A stretch of DNA of 64,000 bases from an uncultured Ruminiclostridium sp. GTDB taxonomy: Bacteria > Bacillota > Clostridia > Oscillospirales > Ruminococcaceae. The stretch is from NCBI GenBank assembly GCA_934454635.1, contig CAKSFR010000014.1:1-64000 (forward strand), written 5' to 3'. Position numbers and translations under genes: made by a program. Of this stretch, positions 41,517 to 51,329 are shown piece by piece (position 1 is the stretch's first letter; each line of letters begins with the position of its first letter). The notes beneath the pieces are model-generated. The model was not told the DNA's origin. It did no database searches and saw nothing but the letters and a program-made list of their open reading frames with translations.

Positions 41517-42872
41517 TTGCCTATACTTCAACCTAAAAAAAATAAAGCGATAACACCTGCGAGAACGCTTGCGCTGGGTTTTATAATAATCATTGTGATA
41601 GGCGCGGTGCTGCTTTTTATGCCGTTTTCTTCAAGCGACGGCAGCTTCACAAACTTTGTTGACTGCTTCTTCACGGCGGCGTCCGCCACCTGCGTTACGG
41701 GCATAAGCGTTGTTGAAACGTATACGCACTGGTCGGTTATAGGTCAGGCGATAATCCTGTTGCTTATTCAGGTAGGAGGTCTGGGGTTTGTTACTTTGGT
41801 AACGTTCTTCAACTTTGCTATCGGCAAGAAGATAGGGCTGCTGAAGGCGAACAGTATAAGCGGCGATTTCTCTATGAGCGGTCTTTCAGCCACGAAAAAG
41901 CTTTTTACACGGATCGTTGCGGTTTCGCTTTCCGTTGAAACTGCGGGCGCGTGCCTGCTTATGGTGCGCTTTATTCCCGACTACGGCGGATACGGCGTTT
42001 TTATGGCGTTTTTCACGGCGGTTTCGGCCTTCTGCAACGCGGGTTTTGATCTTTTCGGAATCGACGGAGAGGGAATGGGACTTTCGGGCTTTATCGATGA
42101 CCCGTATGTGCTTATGATAATTGCGCTGCTAATTATTCTGGGCGGACTCGGCTTCGTCGTATGGGAGGAGCTGCTCAGCTATCGCAAGGAAAAGCACTTT
42201 TCGCTGCACACGCGGATAGTTCTTATTTCCACGGGAGTTCTTCTCGTTCTCGGAACGCTGATATATCTCACGACGGCGCTTACCGTCCCGTCCATTTTCG
42301 GTGAATATTCATTCGGTCAAAAGCTCTACACGTCGTTTTTTGCAAGCGCCTCTGCGCGCACCGGCGGCTTTACCGCTGCGCCGTATCCGCTTGCGAACAG
42401 CTTTTCGCAGCTTTTCACGATACTCCTCATGTTTATCGGTGCTGCCCCCGGTTCGACGGGCGGCGGCATTAAGATAACAGCCGCGGCTATTCTCATATCG
42501 ACCGCGTGGTCGGTTCTCCGCGGCAGAGAGGATACTCAGATGCTCGGTCATGTCGTGACAAAGCAGGTCGTTTATAAGACGCTGACGGTTTTATTCCTGT
42601 CGCTGGCGTTCCTTGTCACGGGATTTTTCGTTATTCACCTGCTGAATATCGACACTAACCCGCTTGATGTGCTTTTCGAGGTCGTTTCGGCGTTCACAAC
42701 AACCGGATATTCTGCGGGAGTTTCGGCAAACTCGGGCGTTGCCACAAAGCTGCTGCTTTCGTTTATCATGTATGTCGGACGAATAGGTCCTGTTTCGCTT
42801 ATGCTTTCGTTTACGGGAACGCAGACGTTGAACCGCAGCCGCATACTGCCTCAGGGCGAGATAATGGTGTGA
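41517..42872 (+). CDS. trkH: TrkH/KtrB family potassium transporter
   Basis: This 451-residue protein has the four pore repeats of the family, with selectivity-filter segments SATCVTGISVVET, SAFCNAGFDLFG, SARTGGFTAAP and AFTTTGYSAGVS. The start is a TTG (41517) with AAGGAGGGG six to seven bases upstream. It imports K+ or Na+ along the membrane potential. The usual gating subunit (TrkA/KtrA) is not encoded beside it and must be elsewhere or absent. Confidence 0.92.
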   Translation: MPILQPKKNKAITPARTLALGFIIIIVIGAVLLFMPFSSSDGSFTNFVDCFFTAASATCVTGISVVETYTHWSVIGQAIILLLIQVGGLGFVTLVTFFNFAIGKKIGLLKANSISGDFSMSGLSATKKLFTRIVAVSLSVETAGACLLMVRFIPDYGGYGVFMAFFTAVSAFCNAGFDLFGIDGEGMGLSGFIDDPYVLMIIALLIILGGLGFVVWEELLSYRKEKHFSLHTRIVLISTGVLLVLGTLIYLTTALTVPSIFGEYSFGQKLYTSFFASASARTGGFTAAPYPLANSFSQLFTILLMFIGAAPGSTGGGIKITAAAILISTAWSVLRGREDTQMLGHVVTKQVVYKTLTVLFLSLAFLVTGFFVIHLLNIDTNPLDVLFEVVSAFTTTGYSAGVSANSGVATKLLLSFIMYVGRIGPVSLMLSFTGTQTLNRSRILPQGEIMV

Positions 42873-42879
42873 CGGGGGA

Positions 42880-42999
42880 GCGCGGCGCGCAGTGCGAAAG
42901 CGCACTTTTGCCGCTCCGCGGCGTTTTGCGGGGTGAGAAACAGAAGAGCAGATTGAAAGCCGCGGGCTTTGTGCGAAAAAGCACAGACCCCGCGGTTTT
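42880..42999. repeat. GC-rich hairpin spacer after trkH
   Basis: Hairpins AGTGCG-AAAG-CGCACT (42891-42906) and GCCGC-TCC-GCGGC (42910-42922) are followed by TTGAAAGCCGCG (42953-42964). The last motif is the left arm of a hairpin with loop GAAAAA and right arm GCACAGACCCCGCGG, then TTTT (42960-42999), probably the trkH terminator. It may be a decayed relative of the cloverleaf elements. Confidence 0.55.
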
Positions 43000-43087
43000 G
43001 TACGTCTGCGCGGGTACGAAGCAAAATTATTACAATTTTATTACATTTCCCGAAATCGGTTGATTTTGCGCCGAAAAAATGCTATAA

Positions 43088-43193
43088 TAATACTAAGCAC
43101 CATTAAAACCATAGATAAAAATTCTAGTATAACCCATACATACAAAGATTACACTTAATTTTTTTTATATTTTTTAATTGGTGCTGAGTATAA
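43088..43193. repeat. AT-rich inverted-repeat element, copy 3
   Basis: The left arm is TAATACTAAGCACCATTAAAA (from 43088); the complement of the right end reads AATTTATACTCAGCACCAAT (43174-43193). It begins at the last bases of a promoter-like TATAAT (43083-43088, with TTGATT 17 bases upstream) and ends 30 bases before the moxR start, so it would form the leader of that transcript. Confidence 0.65.
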
Positions 43194-43223
43194 ATTTACT
43201 ACTCTTGACAAAAGGACACAGAA

Positions 43224-44183
43224 ATGGACAAATTTTCAATAAGTAAAAATAAAAAGATGCAGCAGATAGCCGACGAGGTCGAAAAGGTAATCGTCGGAAA
43301 GCGCGAAGTCGTGACAATGCTGCTGATAGCGCTGCTCTCGGGAGGTCACGTTCTTGTCGAGGACGTTCCCGGAGTAGGAAAGACCACTCTCGCGACCGCC
43401 CTCGGAAAGGCTACAGGGCTTGTGAGCCGCCGTGCGCAGTTCACCCCCGACGTTATGGCGTCTGACATTACCGGCTTTACGATGTTCAATAAAGAGGCTA
43501 ACCGTTTTGAATACCGTCAGGGCCTTGTTATGACGAATATTCTGCTCGCAGACGAAATAAACCGCGCCGCTCCTAAAACTCAGTCCGCGCTGCTTGAAGC
43601 GATGGAAGAGCAGACGGTCACGGTGGACGGCGTAACGCACAAGTTGCCGCAGCCGTTCATGGTTATCGCAACGCAGAACGAGCTTGGCTATGTCGGAACT
43701 TTTCCGCTTCCCGAAGCTCAGCTTGACCGTTTTATGATGAAAATTTCAATGGGCTATCCAACGCTTGAACAGGAAATAAGCATAATTTCAAGCCGTCAGA
43801 CCTCCGACCCGCTTGAGCAGGTTCTTCCGATATGCACAAAGGAAGAGATAATTTCCGCAATGGAAACCGTGCGTGAAATAAATATCGAGCCGTCGGTTTA
43901 TCGTTATATTGTGGAGCTTGTCGCGGCGAGCCGCAATCACGCCGCCGTACAGCTCGGCGCAAGCCCCCGTGCTTCGCTGGCGCTCATGCGCGCGGCGCAG
44001 AGCTACGCTTTTCTTAATAACCGCGCATACGTCGTTCCCGAGGACGCCCTGCGAATGACGCCATATATTCTACCGCACAGAATACGCCTTACTCAGGACG
44101 CAAAAATGAAGCATATCGACGTTATGGATGTGCTGCGTGAGATTGTGAAATCGGTCAAGCCTCCTTTTTCGGGCAGAAGCTAA
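43224..44183 (+). CDS. MoxR family AAA+ ATPase (first cluster)
   Basis: MoxR ATPases act as chaperones in membrane or metal-protein assembly. The 319-residue protein has Walker A VEDVPGVGKTTLATALG, ARRAQFTPDVMASDITG, Walker B ILLADEINRAAPKTQSALLEAMEE and sensor VIATQNELGYVGTFPLPEAQLDRF. AAAGGAC precedes the ATG. It is one base before a DUF58 gene, then a transglutaminase gene, the usual triad. Confidence 0.94.
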   Translation: MDKFSISKNKKMQQIADEVEKVIVGKREVVTMLLIALLSGGHVLVEDVPGVGKTTLATALGKATGLVSRRAQFTPDVMASDITGFTMFNKEANRFEYRQGLVMTNILLADEINRAAPKTQSALLEAMEEQTVTVDGVTHKLPQPFMVIATQNELGYVGTFPLPEAQLDRFMMKISMGYPTLEQEISIISSRQTSDPLEQVLPICTKEEIISAMETVREINIEPSVYRYIVELVAASRNHAAVQLGASPRASLALMRAAQSYAFLNNRAYVVPEDALRMTPYILPHRIRLTQDAKMKHIDVMDVLREIVKSVKPPFSGRS

Positions 44184-44184
44184 A

Positions 44185-45384
44185 ATGAAAAAAAACAGAA
44201 TCATATACATTTTTTTGCTGCTTGCCGCAGCGATATTTGCGGGCGCTTATGAAAGCAAGCTCACTTTTATAATATTTGTGACGCTTATCGCACTTCCGGT
44301 TATAACCTTGCTTTTGCTTATTTTGGAGAGATTTGCCATGAAGCTTGAGGTTAAGCCCGAAAGTCTTTTTGTGCAGAAGCTGCGGCGGTTCTCGATAACC
44401 GTGACAATACGCAACAGATTTATCGTCCCTATGTCTCCCGTTCGCGTTACGGGCGTTTTTCAGGACGAGGACGGCAACCTTATCCACGATAAAACCTTGA
44501 TAGTAAGCGTAATGCCGTTCTGCAAGACCGAGCTTTTGTTCGGCGGCTGCCTTAAATACCGCGGAGAATATCACCTCGGCGCCTGTGAAGCCGCACTTTA
44601 CGACCTGCTTGGGCTGTTTTGCATAAAGATGAAAATGAACCCGTCCTGCGACGTTATCGTTGCGCCGAGACGGCTTTCTCTGGAGCGCACAAATTCGCTC
44701 TGCGCGGACGATTATGAAAGCGCGCAGACGAAAATGTCCTTTTTCGAGAGCAATTCGTTTTCCTCGGTGCGCGAATACGCCGAGGGAGAAACGCTTCGCT
44801 ATGTCCACTGGAAGCTTTCGGCGAAGCAGGATACGCTTATGGTTAAGCAGATGGAGCAGAATTTGGGTGCAAATTCAGTTGTTATAACGGATATGACGGC
44901 GTTTTCGGATTCCGACGAGGATAATATCCGAGCGGCGGACGCGGCTGTCGAAGCAGCGCTTGCTATAACCGGAAAAATCGTAAGCGAGGGTCGCGGTGCG
45001 ATAAATCTGTTCCGTTCGGGCGGCGAGGAAGCCGAGATATTTCCCGTCGAAAGTCCGGAGGATTTTGAACGCCTTTACTGCATTTTCTCGGTGATACCCG
45101 TTACGGAAAGCGGGGGGATTTCAAAGCTCGTCGGAAAAATGCAGGAGTGCGCGGTGTCGTCCGAAACCGTGTTTATCGCCGCGCCGCGCATTGACGCAGA
45201 GGATATGCGGCGGCTTCTCGGTGGAGGGCTTTCGGGTTGTAAAAAAATTCAGGCATTCCTCACGGCGGGCGGACCCGACGCGGGACTGATTTCGCTTGCG
45301 GAAACGGATTCGCGGCTGCTCCTTGCGGAAATCGACCCCGAGGACATCGCACTTTCTCTGAGAAATATACTTTCTGATAATTGA
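44185..45384 (+). CDS. DUF58 membrane protein (first cluster)
   Basis: This 399-residue protein has two N-terminal membrane helices (about 5-50) and a DUF58 core with EGETLRYVHWKLSAKQDTLMVKQ (near residue 200). A von Willebrand-A-like region follows. DUF58 proteins pair with MoxR ATPases and transglutaminases. The start is one base after the moxR stop, translationally coupled. Biochemical function is unproven. Confidence 0.88.
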   Translation: MKKNRIIYIFLLLAAAIFAGAYESKLTFIIFVTLIALPVITLLLLILERFAMKLEVKPESLFVQKLRRFSITVTIRNRFIVPMSPVRVTGVFQDEDGNLIHDKTLIVSVMPFCKTELLFGGCLKYRGEYHLGACEAALYDLLGLFCIKMKMNPSCDVIVAPRRLSLERTNSLCADDYESAQTKMSFFESNSFSSVREYAEGETLRYVHWKLSAKQDTLMVKQMEQNLGANSVVITDMTAFSDSDEDNIRAADAAVEAALAITGKIVSEGRGAINLFRSGGEEAEIFPVESPEDFERLYCIFSVIPVTESGGISKLVGKMQECAVSSETVFIAAPRIDAEDMRRLLGGGLSGCKKIQAFLTAGGPDAGLISLAETDSRLLLAEIDPEDIALSLRNILSDN

Positions 45385-45397
45385 TAAGGATAAATAT

Positions 45398-48094
45398 ATG
45401 AATCGGCAAAGCGGGCAGAACGTGATTCTGCATGACACATATTTCAATAAACAGCCAAGCCTGACAGCGCTTTTTCTGTTCAGGCTTGCTTTGCTGTCCG
45501 CTTTTTCCGCTTCTGCGGCGGCGTTCGTTCTTTCTCTTTATTCTGTTCATGAGCACTTTCTGTTTCTCTGCGGCATAGCTGCGGGAACGACGGCGGTCAT
45601 ATACGCGCTCATGTCGGTTTTTCCCGTATGGATAGTAGGCTCGGCGCTGTTGGCTGTCGGCGCGGGAGCTTGCCTTATAAAAAAGGCGAAGGTCACGGAA
45701 TATCTGGGCTTTTTCTGGGACGGACTTATGCTGAAGCTGCAAAGCCGAATGCTCGATACCTCGCCGTACCTTATTCACAGCCGCGAAAAGCTTGAAACGG
45801 GCGTTTACGACGTGAAAATATCGGTCGGCTGCGTTCTTTTTGCGGTGATTGCTGTTTTTCTTTTTTCGCTTATCGTTGTTGGAAGCTGCCGCACAAAAAT
45901 TCGTCCGATTCCTGCCGTTTTATTTATCGCGGTTCTCTGCGCGCCTGCGTTTGCTGCTGAGATCGCGGGATTTCATCTTGAAATGATACCGTTTATGGCG
46001 ATTTTCTGCGTGCTTTGCGTTATCGGCACAAGCTTTCGGCTCGACGGCTTTCTTGTTTTCGGAAAAGCAAGGCTCGCGCGCGAATCGGAACGCCGCAGCG
46101 AAGAGAGCTACCGCCGCCGTACGCGCATGGCTTTTCTCGGCAAAAAACTGCGGAGCGACCTTCCGAGGTATGTGAAATACAATGCGAATGCCGTTACGGC
46201 GATAGTAATAACGGCGGCGGTAGTTTTTTCCGCGGCGAATATAATTCCCGACGGCACAGGGCTTAACTATCGCACTCTTATTGATGACATAGGCAGACTG
46301 GGCGCGCAGGCAAGCGAAAAAATCGGAGACTTTTTCGGCAGAAGCCCAACGAGAATAAACGACGGCGGATATTTCAGCTACTCGTCATACGGAGAGGGTT
46401 CGGGCGGAATAGGAATAGGCAGACCCGTGAGCGGCGACGAGCCGGTTCTTCAAGTGTCGCTCGACAGCAGCGATATTCCCGTATATCTTCGCGGGGATAT
46501 AGGCGTTGATTTCGTGGGGACGGGCTGGACGGATATAAAGGGCGAATATCGGCGTTTTACCGACGAAAACGGAACGCGCTACGCCGATATTTTTAAAGAT
46601 TTTTATCCTGAAACGCAGTATCAGGTGCTGCGCCAGCGGCTCAGCGCGTTCGGATATGAACCCGACGCTTTTTTCCCGCTGCGCAGGATTTCGGTGACAT
46701 ATCTGCAAAGCACGCGCGTCGTATTTGTTCCGCTTGCACCGTACGATCTGAATTATAAGCACAACAGCTATTTCGACAGCTTCGGTGACTGCGTTCTTCG
46801 CACAGGCTACGGAAGCGGATATCTCAAAACCTATGAAAGCCTTGCGCTTGTTCCGAATATGAACGCCGATATGATGTCTGAGGCGGTTACGGCGGCGGAA
46901 TACGGCGCTGACTATGACTGGACGCTTCCCGATGGGCTTTCGCTTGCGGAATATAACGAAAAAATCGCGCAGTACAGCGATTTTGTGAACACTGCGTACC
47001 GAAGGACCAATGAAACCGGTGCGCGCGTGCATGAAGCGCTTCTGAACGATGGGTATGTGTGGAGCGGCATGAGCGATTTTGAGATTGCGCAGAACACCTG
47101 CCGCTATTTCAAGGAGAATTTCACCTACTCGCTGAACGCCGACAACGGCGAGGACAGCGAAGCTCTCGATAATTTTCTTTTTGTGACAAAAGAGGGGCAC
47201 TGCGCCCTGTTTGCTTCGGCAATGACCCTCGCAATGCGCGATATGGGCTTTGCCGCAAGGTATGTGACGGGTTACGTTGTATCGGGCGGCGGCGAGGAAC
47301 AGGACGACGGAACGTATCTCTACACTCTTCGCGAAAAAAATCTCCACGCGTGGGTCGAGGTTTATTTCGACAACGCGGGCTGGCTTCCGTTTGATCCCAC
47401 GGCTGGAGTTTCGGGCTTCGGCTATGACGAGGAAGTGACTTCTCCCGACGCTGTTCAGACGACGGATCAAAATCCCGCCGCACAGATAACTTCAACGACA
47501 TATCCGCGTCAAACAAGCCCTGCGCCCGAGCACACAAATGTAACGGTAACGGAGGTTTCGGACGATTTTCCGACAACTGTTCCGCCGTATTCCGACAGCG
47601 TGGATACGCACGCGCCGCAGGCTGAACCCAAAAAAGATTTCGGCGAAATCTTTGCCGCATTTCTGCCGTTTATTGCTGCCGCAGCGATAATTGCTGCGGT
47701 GATTGCGGTGCTTGTCATGTTCGTGCGCTCGGTCAGAAGAACCGAGAAAAAGACCTTCAGCGGATTCAGAAAAAAAGCGCCCCACAGAGCCGTTGCGGAA
47801 ATGTACAAGCTGACAATGGCGATTCTTGCGCGCTGCGGGGTAACTCCGGGAAACGAAATGATGAACGGCTTTGCGCAGCGCGTTGACGAGGAACTGCTCA
47901 AAGGCTCAAACCTCTTTATGACGGACGTTATGCCCGTGTTTATCAAGTGCGAATTTGGCAGGCAGGAGTTCTCGCCCGTAACCGAGGAAGAACGGCAGGC
48001 GGTTTTCGCATTTACGTCGGCTTTATATCGCCTGTATATGTCGCGCCTAAATCCACTGTCAGGATTTTTTGTTAAAATTGCACTATTTTTATAA
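45398..48094 (+). CDS. Transglutaminase-like membrane protein (TgpA type)
   Basis: This 898-residue protein has seven or so N-terminal membrane helices (residues 20-300), an extracytoplasmic transglutaminase-like domain, a Pro/Thr-rich linker (about 690-740), and a final membrane helix followed by a cytoplasmic DUF4129-like tail. The likely catalytic triad is Cys602 in EGHCALFAS, His650 in LHAWVEV and Asp666 in LPFDPTAG. AAGGAT lies before the ATG. TgpA-type proteins are membrane-bound peptidase or transglutaminase enzymes; the substrate is unknown. Confidence 0.88.
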   Translation: MNRQSGQNVILHDTYFNKQPSLTALFLFRLALLSAFSASAAAFVLSLYSVHEHFLFLCGIAAGTTAVIYALMSVFPVWIVGSALLAVGAGACLIKKAKVTEYLGFFWDGLMLKLQSRMLDTSPYLIHSREKLETGVYDVKISVGCVLFAVIAVFLFSLIVVGSCRTKIRPIPAVLFIAVLCAPAFAAEIAGFHLEMIPFMAIFCVLCVIGTSFRLDGFLVFGKARLARESERRSEESYRRRTRMAFLGKKLRSDLPRYVKYNANAVTAIVITAAVVFSAANIIPDGTGLNYRTLIDDIGRLGAQASEKIGDFFGRSPTRINDGGYFSYSSYGEGSGGIGIGRPVSGDEPVLQVSLDSSDIPVYLRGDIGVDFVGTGWTDIKGEYRRFTDENGTRYADIFKDFYPETQYQVLRQRLSAFGYEPDAFFPLRRISVTYLQSTRVVFVPLAPYDLNYKHNSYFDSFGDCVLRTGYGSGYLKTYESLALVPNMNADMMSEAVTAAEYGADYDWTLPDGLSLAEYNEKIAQYSDFVNTAYRRTNETGARVHEALLNDGYVWSGMSDFEIAQNTCRYFKENFTYSLNADNGEDSEALDNFLFVTKEGHCALFASAMTLAMRDMGFAARYVTGYVVSGGGEEQDDGTYLYTLREKNLHAWVEVYFDNAGWLPFDPTAGVSGFGYDEEVTSPDAVQTTDQNPAAQITSTTYPRQTSPAPEHTNVTVTEVSDDFPTTVPPYSDSVDTHAPQAEPKKDFGEIFAAFLPFIAAAAIIAAVIAVLVMFVRSVRRTEKKTFSGFRKKAPHRAVAEMYKLTMAILARCGVTPGNEMMNGFAQRVDEELLKGSNLFMTDVMPVFIKCEFGRQEFSPVTEEERQAVFAFTSALYRLYMSRLNPLSGFFVKIALFL

Positions 48095-48201
48095 TTTTTT
48101 TGTAAAATATATTGCAAAACGTGCAAAAATTTGATATAATTTAATATATGGCAGATTTTTGCCCGAAATAATCGGCTGACCGATAAACGAAGGAGAAAAA
48201 C

Positions 48202-49134
48202 ATGATGAATCTTATTACACGTTCCGACTTTGACGGACTTGCCTGCGGAGCGCTGCTTCTCGAGGCAGGCATTATTGATTCCTATACCTTCAAGCACCCG
48301 AAGGATATTCAGGACGGACTTGTTCCCGTAACGGAAAACGACGTTCTCGCGAACGTTCCTTTTGTTGAAGGCTGCGGATTGTGGTTCGATCATCATTCAA
48401 GCGAATACGAGCGCAATCAGCTTGCGGGCAAGTATAAGGGCGAAAGCCGCATTACGCCGAGCTGCGCGCGTATCATATATGAATATTACGGCGGAAAGGA
48501 GCGCTTCCCACAGTTCGACGACCTCATGGAGGCGGTTGACAAGGTTGACAGCGGCAATCTTACTATAGACGAGGTGCTTCACCCCGAGGGCTGGATCCTC
48601 GTCGGATTCCTCATGGATCCCAGAACGGGACTGGGACGTTTCCGCAACTTTACGATAAGCAATTATCAGCTCATGGAAAAGCTGCTTGTCTGCTGCCGCA
48701 CCATGACTACACAGGAAATTCTCGATATGCCCGACATAAAGGAGCGCATAGAGGTGTACAACGAGCAGTCCGAGCTGTTCAAGAAAATGGTTCACGCGCA
48801 CACGGTAGTAAAGCGCGACGTTATAATAAGCGACCTGCGCGGAGTTGACCCGATTTACACGGGCAACCGCTTCATGATATACAGTCTTTATCCCGAGCAG
48901 AATATTTCCGCGTGGATAGTTTCTGGAAAGGGCGGAAAAGGCTGCTCTGCGGCGGTAGGATATTCGATACTTAACCGCACAAGTAATGTTGACGTCGGAA
49001 AGCTTATGCTTAAATACGGCGGAGGCGGACACAAGGCTGTCGGAACTTGTCAGTTCACCGACGAAAATATGGATACCGAGCTTCCGAAGATGCTTGAAGA
49101 ACTTGTAAACTACGACAAATACTACAACGTATAA
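48202..49134 (+). CDS. DHH family phosphoesterase
   Basis: This 310-residue protein has the DHH motifs TRSDFDGLACGALL, GLWFDHHSSEY and the DHHA1-type end YGGGGHKAVGTC. Relatives hydrolyse short oligonucleotides, cyclic dinucleotides or polyphosphate. TTGCAA and TATAAT at 17-base spacing lie upstream. GAAGGAG precedes the ATG. It separates two MoxR clusters. The substrate cannot be chosen from sequence alone. Confidence 0.85.
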   Translation: MMNLITRSDFDGLACGALLLEAGIIDSYTFKHPKDIQDGLVPVTENDVLANVPFVEGCGLWFDHHSSEYERNQLAGKYKGESRITPSCARIIYEYYGGKERFPQFDDLMEAVDKVDSGNLTIDEVLHPEGWILVGFLMDPRTGLGRFRNFTISNYQLMEKLLVCCRTMTTQEILDMPDIKERIEVYNEQSELFKKMVHAHTVVKRDVIISDLRGVDPIYTGNRFMIYSLYPEQNISAWIVSGKGGKGCSAAVGYSILNRTSNVDVGKLMLKYGGGGHKAVGTCQFTDENMDTELPKMLEELVNYDKYYNV

Positions 49135-49192
49135 CCGAACAAACAGCGTACATATCACGGCTGCGTATTTGTGAGGTATTTCACGAAAACTG

Positions 49193-49223
49193 CGGATCGC
49201 CGATAAGCCGGCGGTCCGTTTTT
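49193..49223 (+). terminator. Terminator after the DHH gene
   Basis: CGGATCGCCG (49193-49202) pairs with CGGCGGTCCG (49209-49218), one G-T pair, then five T. Confidence 0.75.
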
Positions 49224-49227
49224 CGGA

Positions 49228-50193
49228 ATGGGAAAGGATTGTTTTATGAACGCGAAGGATTTTGCCGCACGGCTCAGAGAAAGCGTTTCTTCGGTTATCC
49301 GAGGGAAGGACAGGGAGATCGACATTGTTATATCCGCGCTGCTTGCGGGAGGACACGTTCTGCTTGACGACGTTCCCGGAACAGGCAAGACAATGCTTGC
49401 GCGCGCGCTTGCAAAGTCGCTCGGCGGGGAGTTCAGACGTGTTCAGTTCACTCCCGACCTGCTCCCGACCGATATAACGGGAATGAATTATTTCAACATG
49501 AAAACGCAGGAATTTGTACTTAGAAAGGGTCCCGTTTTTACGAATATCCTGCTTGCGGACGAGATAAACCGTGCGACTCCGCGCACACAGTCGGCGCTTC
49601 TGGAATGCATGGAGGAAGGAACCGCCACTATCGACGGGCAGACTTATCCGCTCAAGCGTCCGTTTTTCGTTATTGCAACGCAGAATCCGGTTGAAACGGC
49701 AGGAACATACCCGCTGCCCGAGGCGCAGCTCGACCGCTTTCTTATCCGCCTTTCGCTCGGTTACGCGAGCCGCGAGGAGGAGATAAAAATTCTCTCGGCG
49801 ATAGGCGGCGAACACCCTATCGGGCGGGTTTCGGCGGTAGTTACCAAGGAAGAGGTGAACATGGCTTCGCGCGAGGCGCTCGGCGTCCCGATAAACGAAG
49901 CGGTTCTCGGGTATATTGCCGACATAGGCGCGGCTACGCGCAGTCACGAGAAAATACGGCTCGGCTTAAGCGCCCGCGGACTTCTCGCGCTGAAAAAAAC
50001 GGCGCAGGCATACGCGGCGGTGAACGGTCAGGCGTTCGTCACGCCCGACGATGTAAAGGCGGTTGCGCCGTATGTTATCCCGCACCGCATAATTTGCAGG
50101 GAGCTTGCGCTGCGTACTTCGGCAAAAAGCGCGGCAGAGGAGATAATAGAACAGCTTCTCGCGGGGGTTCCCGTGCCGACCGAGGAGCTGTAA
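49228..50193 (+). CDS. MoxR family AAA+ ATPase (second cluster)
   Basis: This 321-residue paralogue has Walker A LDDVPGTGKTMLARALA, Walker B ILLADEINRATPRTQSALLECMEE and sensor VIATQNPVETAGTYPLPEAQL. It differs from the first copy in the Walker A serine-threonine region and tail. GAAAGGATTG lies before the ATG. Its TAA stop overlaps the next start by one base (TAATG). Confidence 0.93.
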   Translation: MGKDCFMNAKDFAARLRESVSSVIRGKDREIDIVISALLAGGHVLLDDVPGTGKTMLARALAKSLGGEFRRVQFTPDLLPTDITGMNYFNMKTQEFVLRKGPVFTNILLADEINRATPRTQSALLECMEEGTATIDGQTYPLKRPFFVIATQNPVETAGTYPLPEAQLDRFLIRLSLGYASREEEIKILSAIGGEHPIGRVSAVVTKEEVNMASREALGVPINEAVLGYIADIGAATRSHEKIRLGLSARGLLALKKTAQAYAAVNGQAFVTPDDVKAVAPYVIPHRIICRELALRTSAKSAAEEIIEQLLAGVPVPTEEL

Positions 50194-51302
50194 TGGAGCT
50201 TATCGTCATTCTGCTTATTGTGGGCGCGCTGGCGGTCGGGGAGTGGTTCGTTTACGGCAGATTTTCGCTGAAAAATATCGAATATTCCGTCCGTTTCAAC
50301 ACCGACGAGGCGTTCGAGGGCGATACTATCGAAATTGTCGAGGAAATTATAAACCGTAAGTGGCTGCCCGTTCCGTGGGTAAAGACCGAGCTTTCGACAA
50401 GCCGCTGGCTTGAATTTATCGGGAGCAAGGCGGCGAGAGCGTCGGACGCGCGCTTTGTTCCGAGCGTTTTTGCTCTTAGACCGTACCAGAAATGCACGCG
50501 GACAAGAAAGGCTGTCGCGCTTAAACGCGGAGTTTACACGCTTGAAAGCAGCTCTATCATTGCGGGGGATATTTTCGGACTGGTGCAGGCGTCGGGAAAA
50601 ATGAACATAAATCTGAAAATAAGGATACTTCCCGCGCCGTATGAGGTCGGCGAGGGCGAGCTTTCGTCGCGCGAGCTTTACGGCGAGATAATGACGCGCA
50701 GATTTATATGCAGCGACCCGTTTTATCGTTCGGGCGCGCGGGAATATACCGGAAACGAGCCGCTCAATCGCGTGCACTGGAGCAGTACGGCGCGGCAGGG
50801 AAAGCTGATGGTCTATAACAGCGACTTCACCACGGAGAATCGCGTTCTTATCCTGATAAATCTTCAGCGTTCGCCGCTCGGAGAGCCGACTGCGCCTGTT
50901 ATTTCGGACACGGAGACAATGATAAAGGCGGCGGCGTTTCTTCTCGAGCTTTGCGCGCAGGCAAAAACGGAGGCTGACCTCGGGGTGAACGGTTCGGGTG
51001 GTATTTTTGTGCGCGGCGGTTCCGGCAGCGAGGATTATATGAAGCTGCTGCGGTGTCTTGCGGAGCTTGAAAATGCCTGCGATACCGTGTTTGAGGACTT
51101 TTTTGAAAGGCTTGATATTTCGCGCTATACCGACATAATGCTGATAACGCCGTATCTCGACGAGCGGCTTTACGCTCTGCTTTCGCGGAGCAGGCGCGGC
51201 GGCGCAAACGCAGTTGTGTACTGCAACACGGACGAACTTTCGCGTGAGCTTCAGCTTAAACCGCTCGGGCGGATACACAAATATGTTTTCATAAACGATT
51301 GA
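50193..51302 (+). CDS. DUF58 membrane protein (second cluster)
   Basis: This 369-residue protein has one or two N-terminal helices and the DUF58 core: LPVPWVKTELSTSRWLEF, DPFYRSGAREYTGNEPLNRV then HWSSTARQGKLMVYNSDF. The ATG at 50193 overlaps the upstream stop and follows GAGGAG. Its partner ATPase is the upstream MoxR. Confidence 0.87.
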   Translation: MELIVILLIVGALAVGEWFVYGRFSLKNIEYSVRFNTDEAFEGDTIEIVEEIINRKWLPVPWVKTELSTSRWLEFIGSKAARASDARFVPSVFALRPYQKCTRTRKAVALKRGVYTLESSSIIAGDIFGLVQASGKMNINLKIRILPAPYEVGEGELSSRELYGEIMTRRFICSDPFYRSGAREYTGNEPLNRVHWSSTARQGKLMVYNSDFTTENRVLILINLQRSPLGEPTAPVISDTETMIKAAAFLLELCAQAKTEADLGVNGSGGIFVRGGSGSEDYMKLLRCLAELENACDTVFEDFFERLDISRYTDIMLITPYLDERLYALLSRSRRGGANAVVYCNTDELSRELQLKPLGRIHKYVFIND

Positions 51303-51329
51303 CTTTGTCGGAAAGCGGGTGATTGGCAG

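Noticed and set aside
26108..43193. CRISPR array made of the AT-rich repeats
   Set aside because: The three copies are thousands of bases apart, not evenly spaced, and no cas genes are present.
46385..47470. Long minus-strand frame opposite the transglutaminase gene
   Set aside because: Antisense to conserved catalytic residues of the transglutaminase and without a start site.
48397..49947. A 516-codon minus-strand frame across the DHH and MoxR genes
   Set aside because: It spans two well-supported genes and the gap between them; its translation is basic and low-complexity with no domain.
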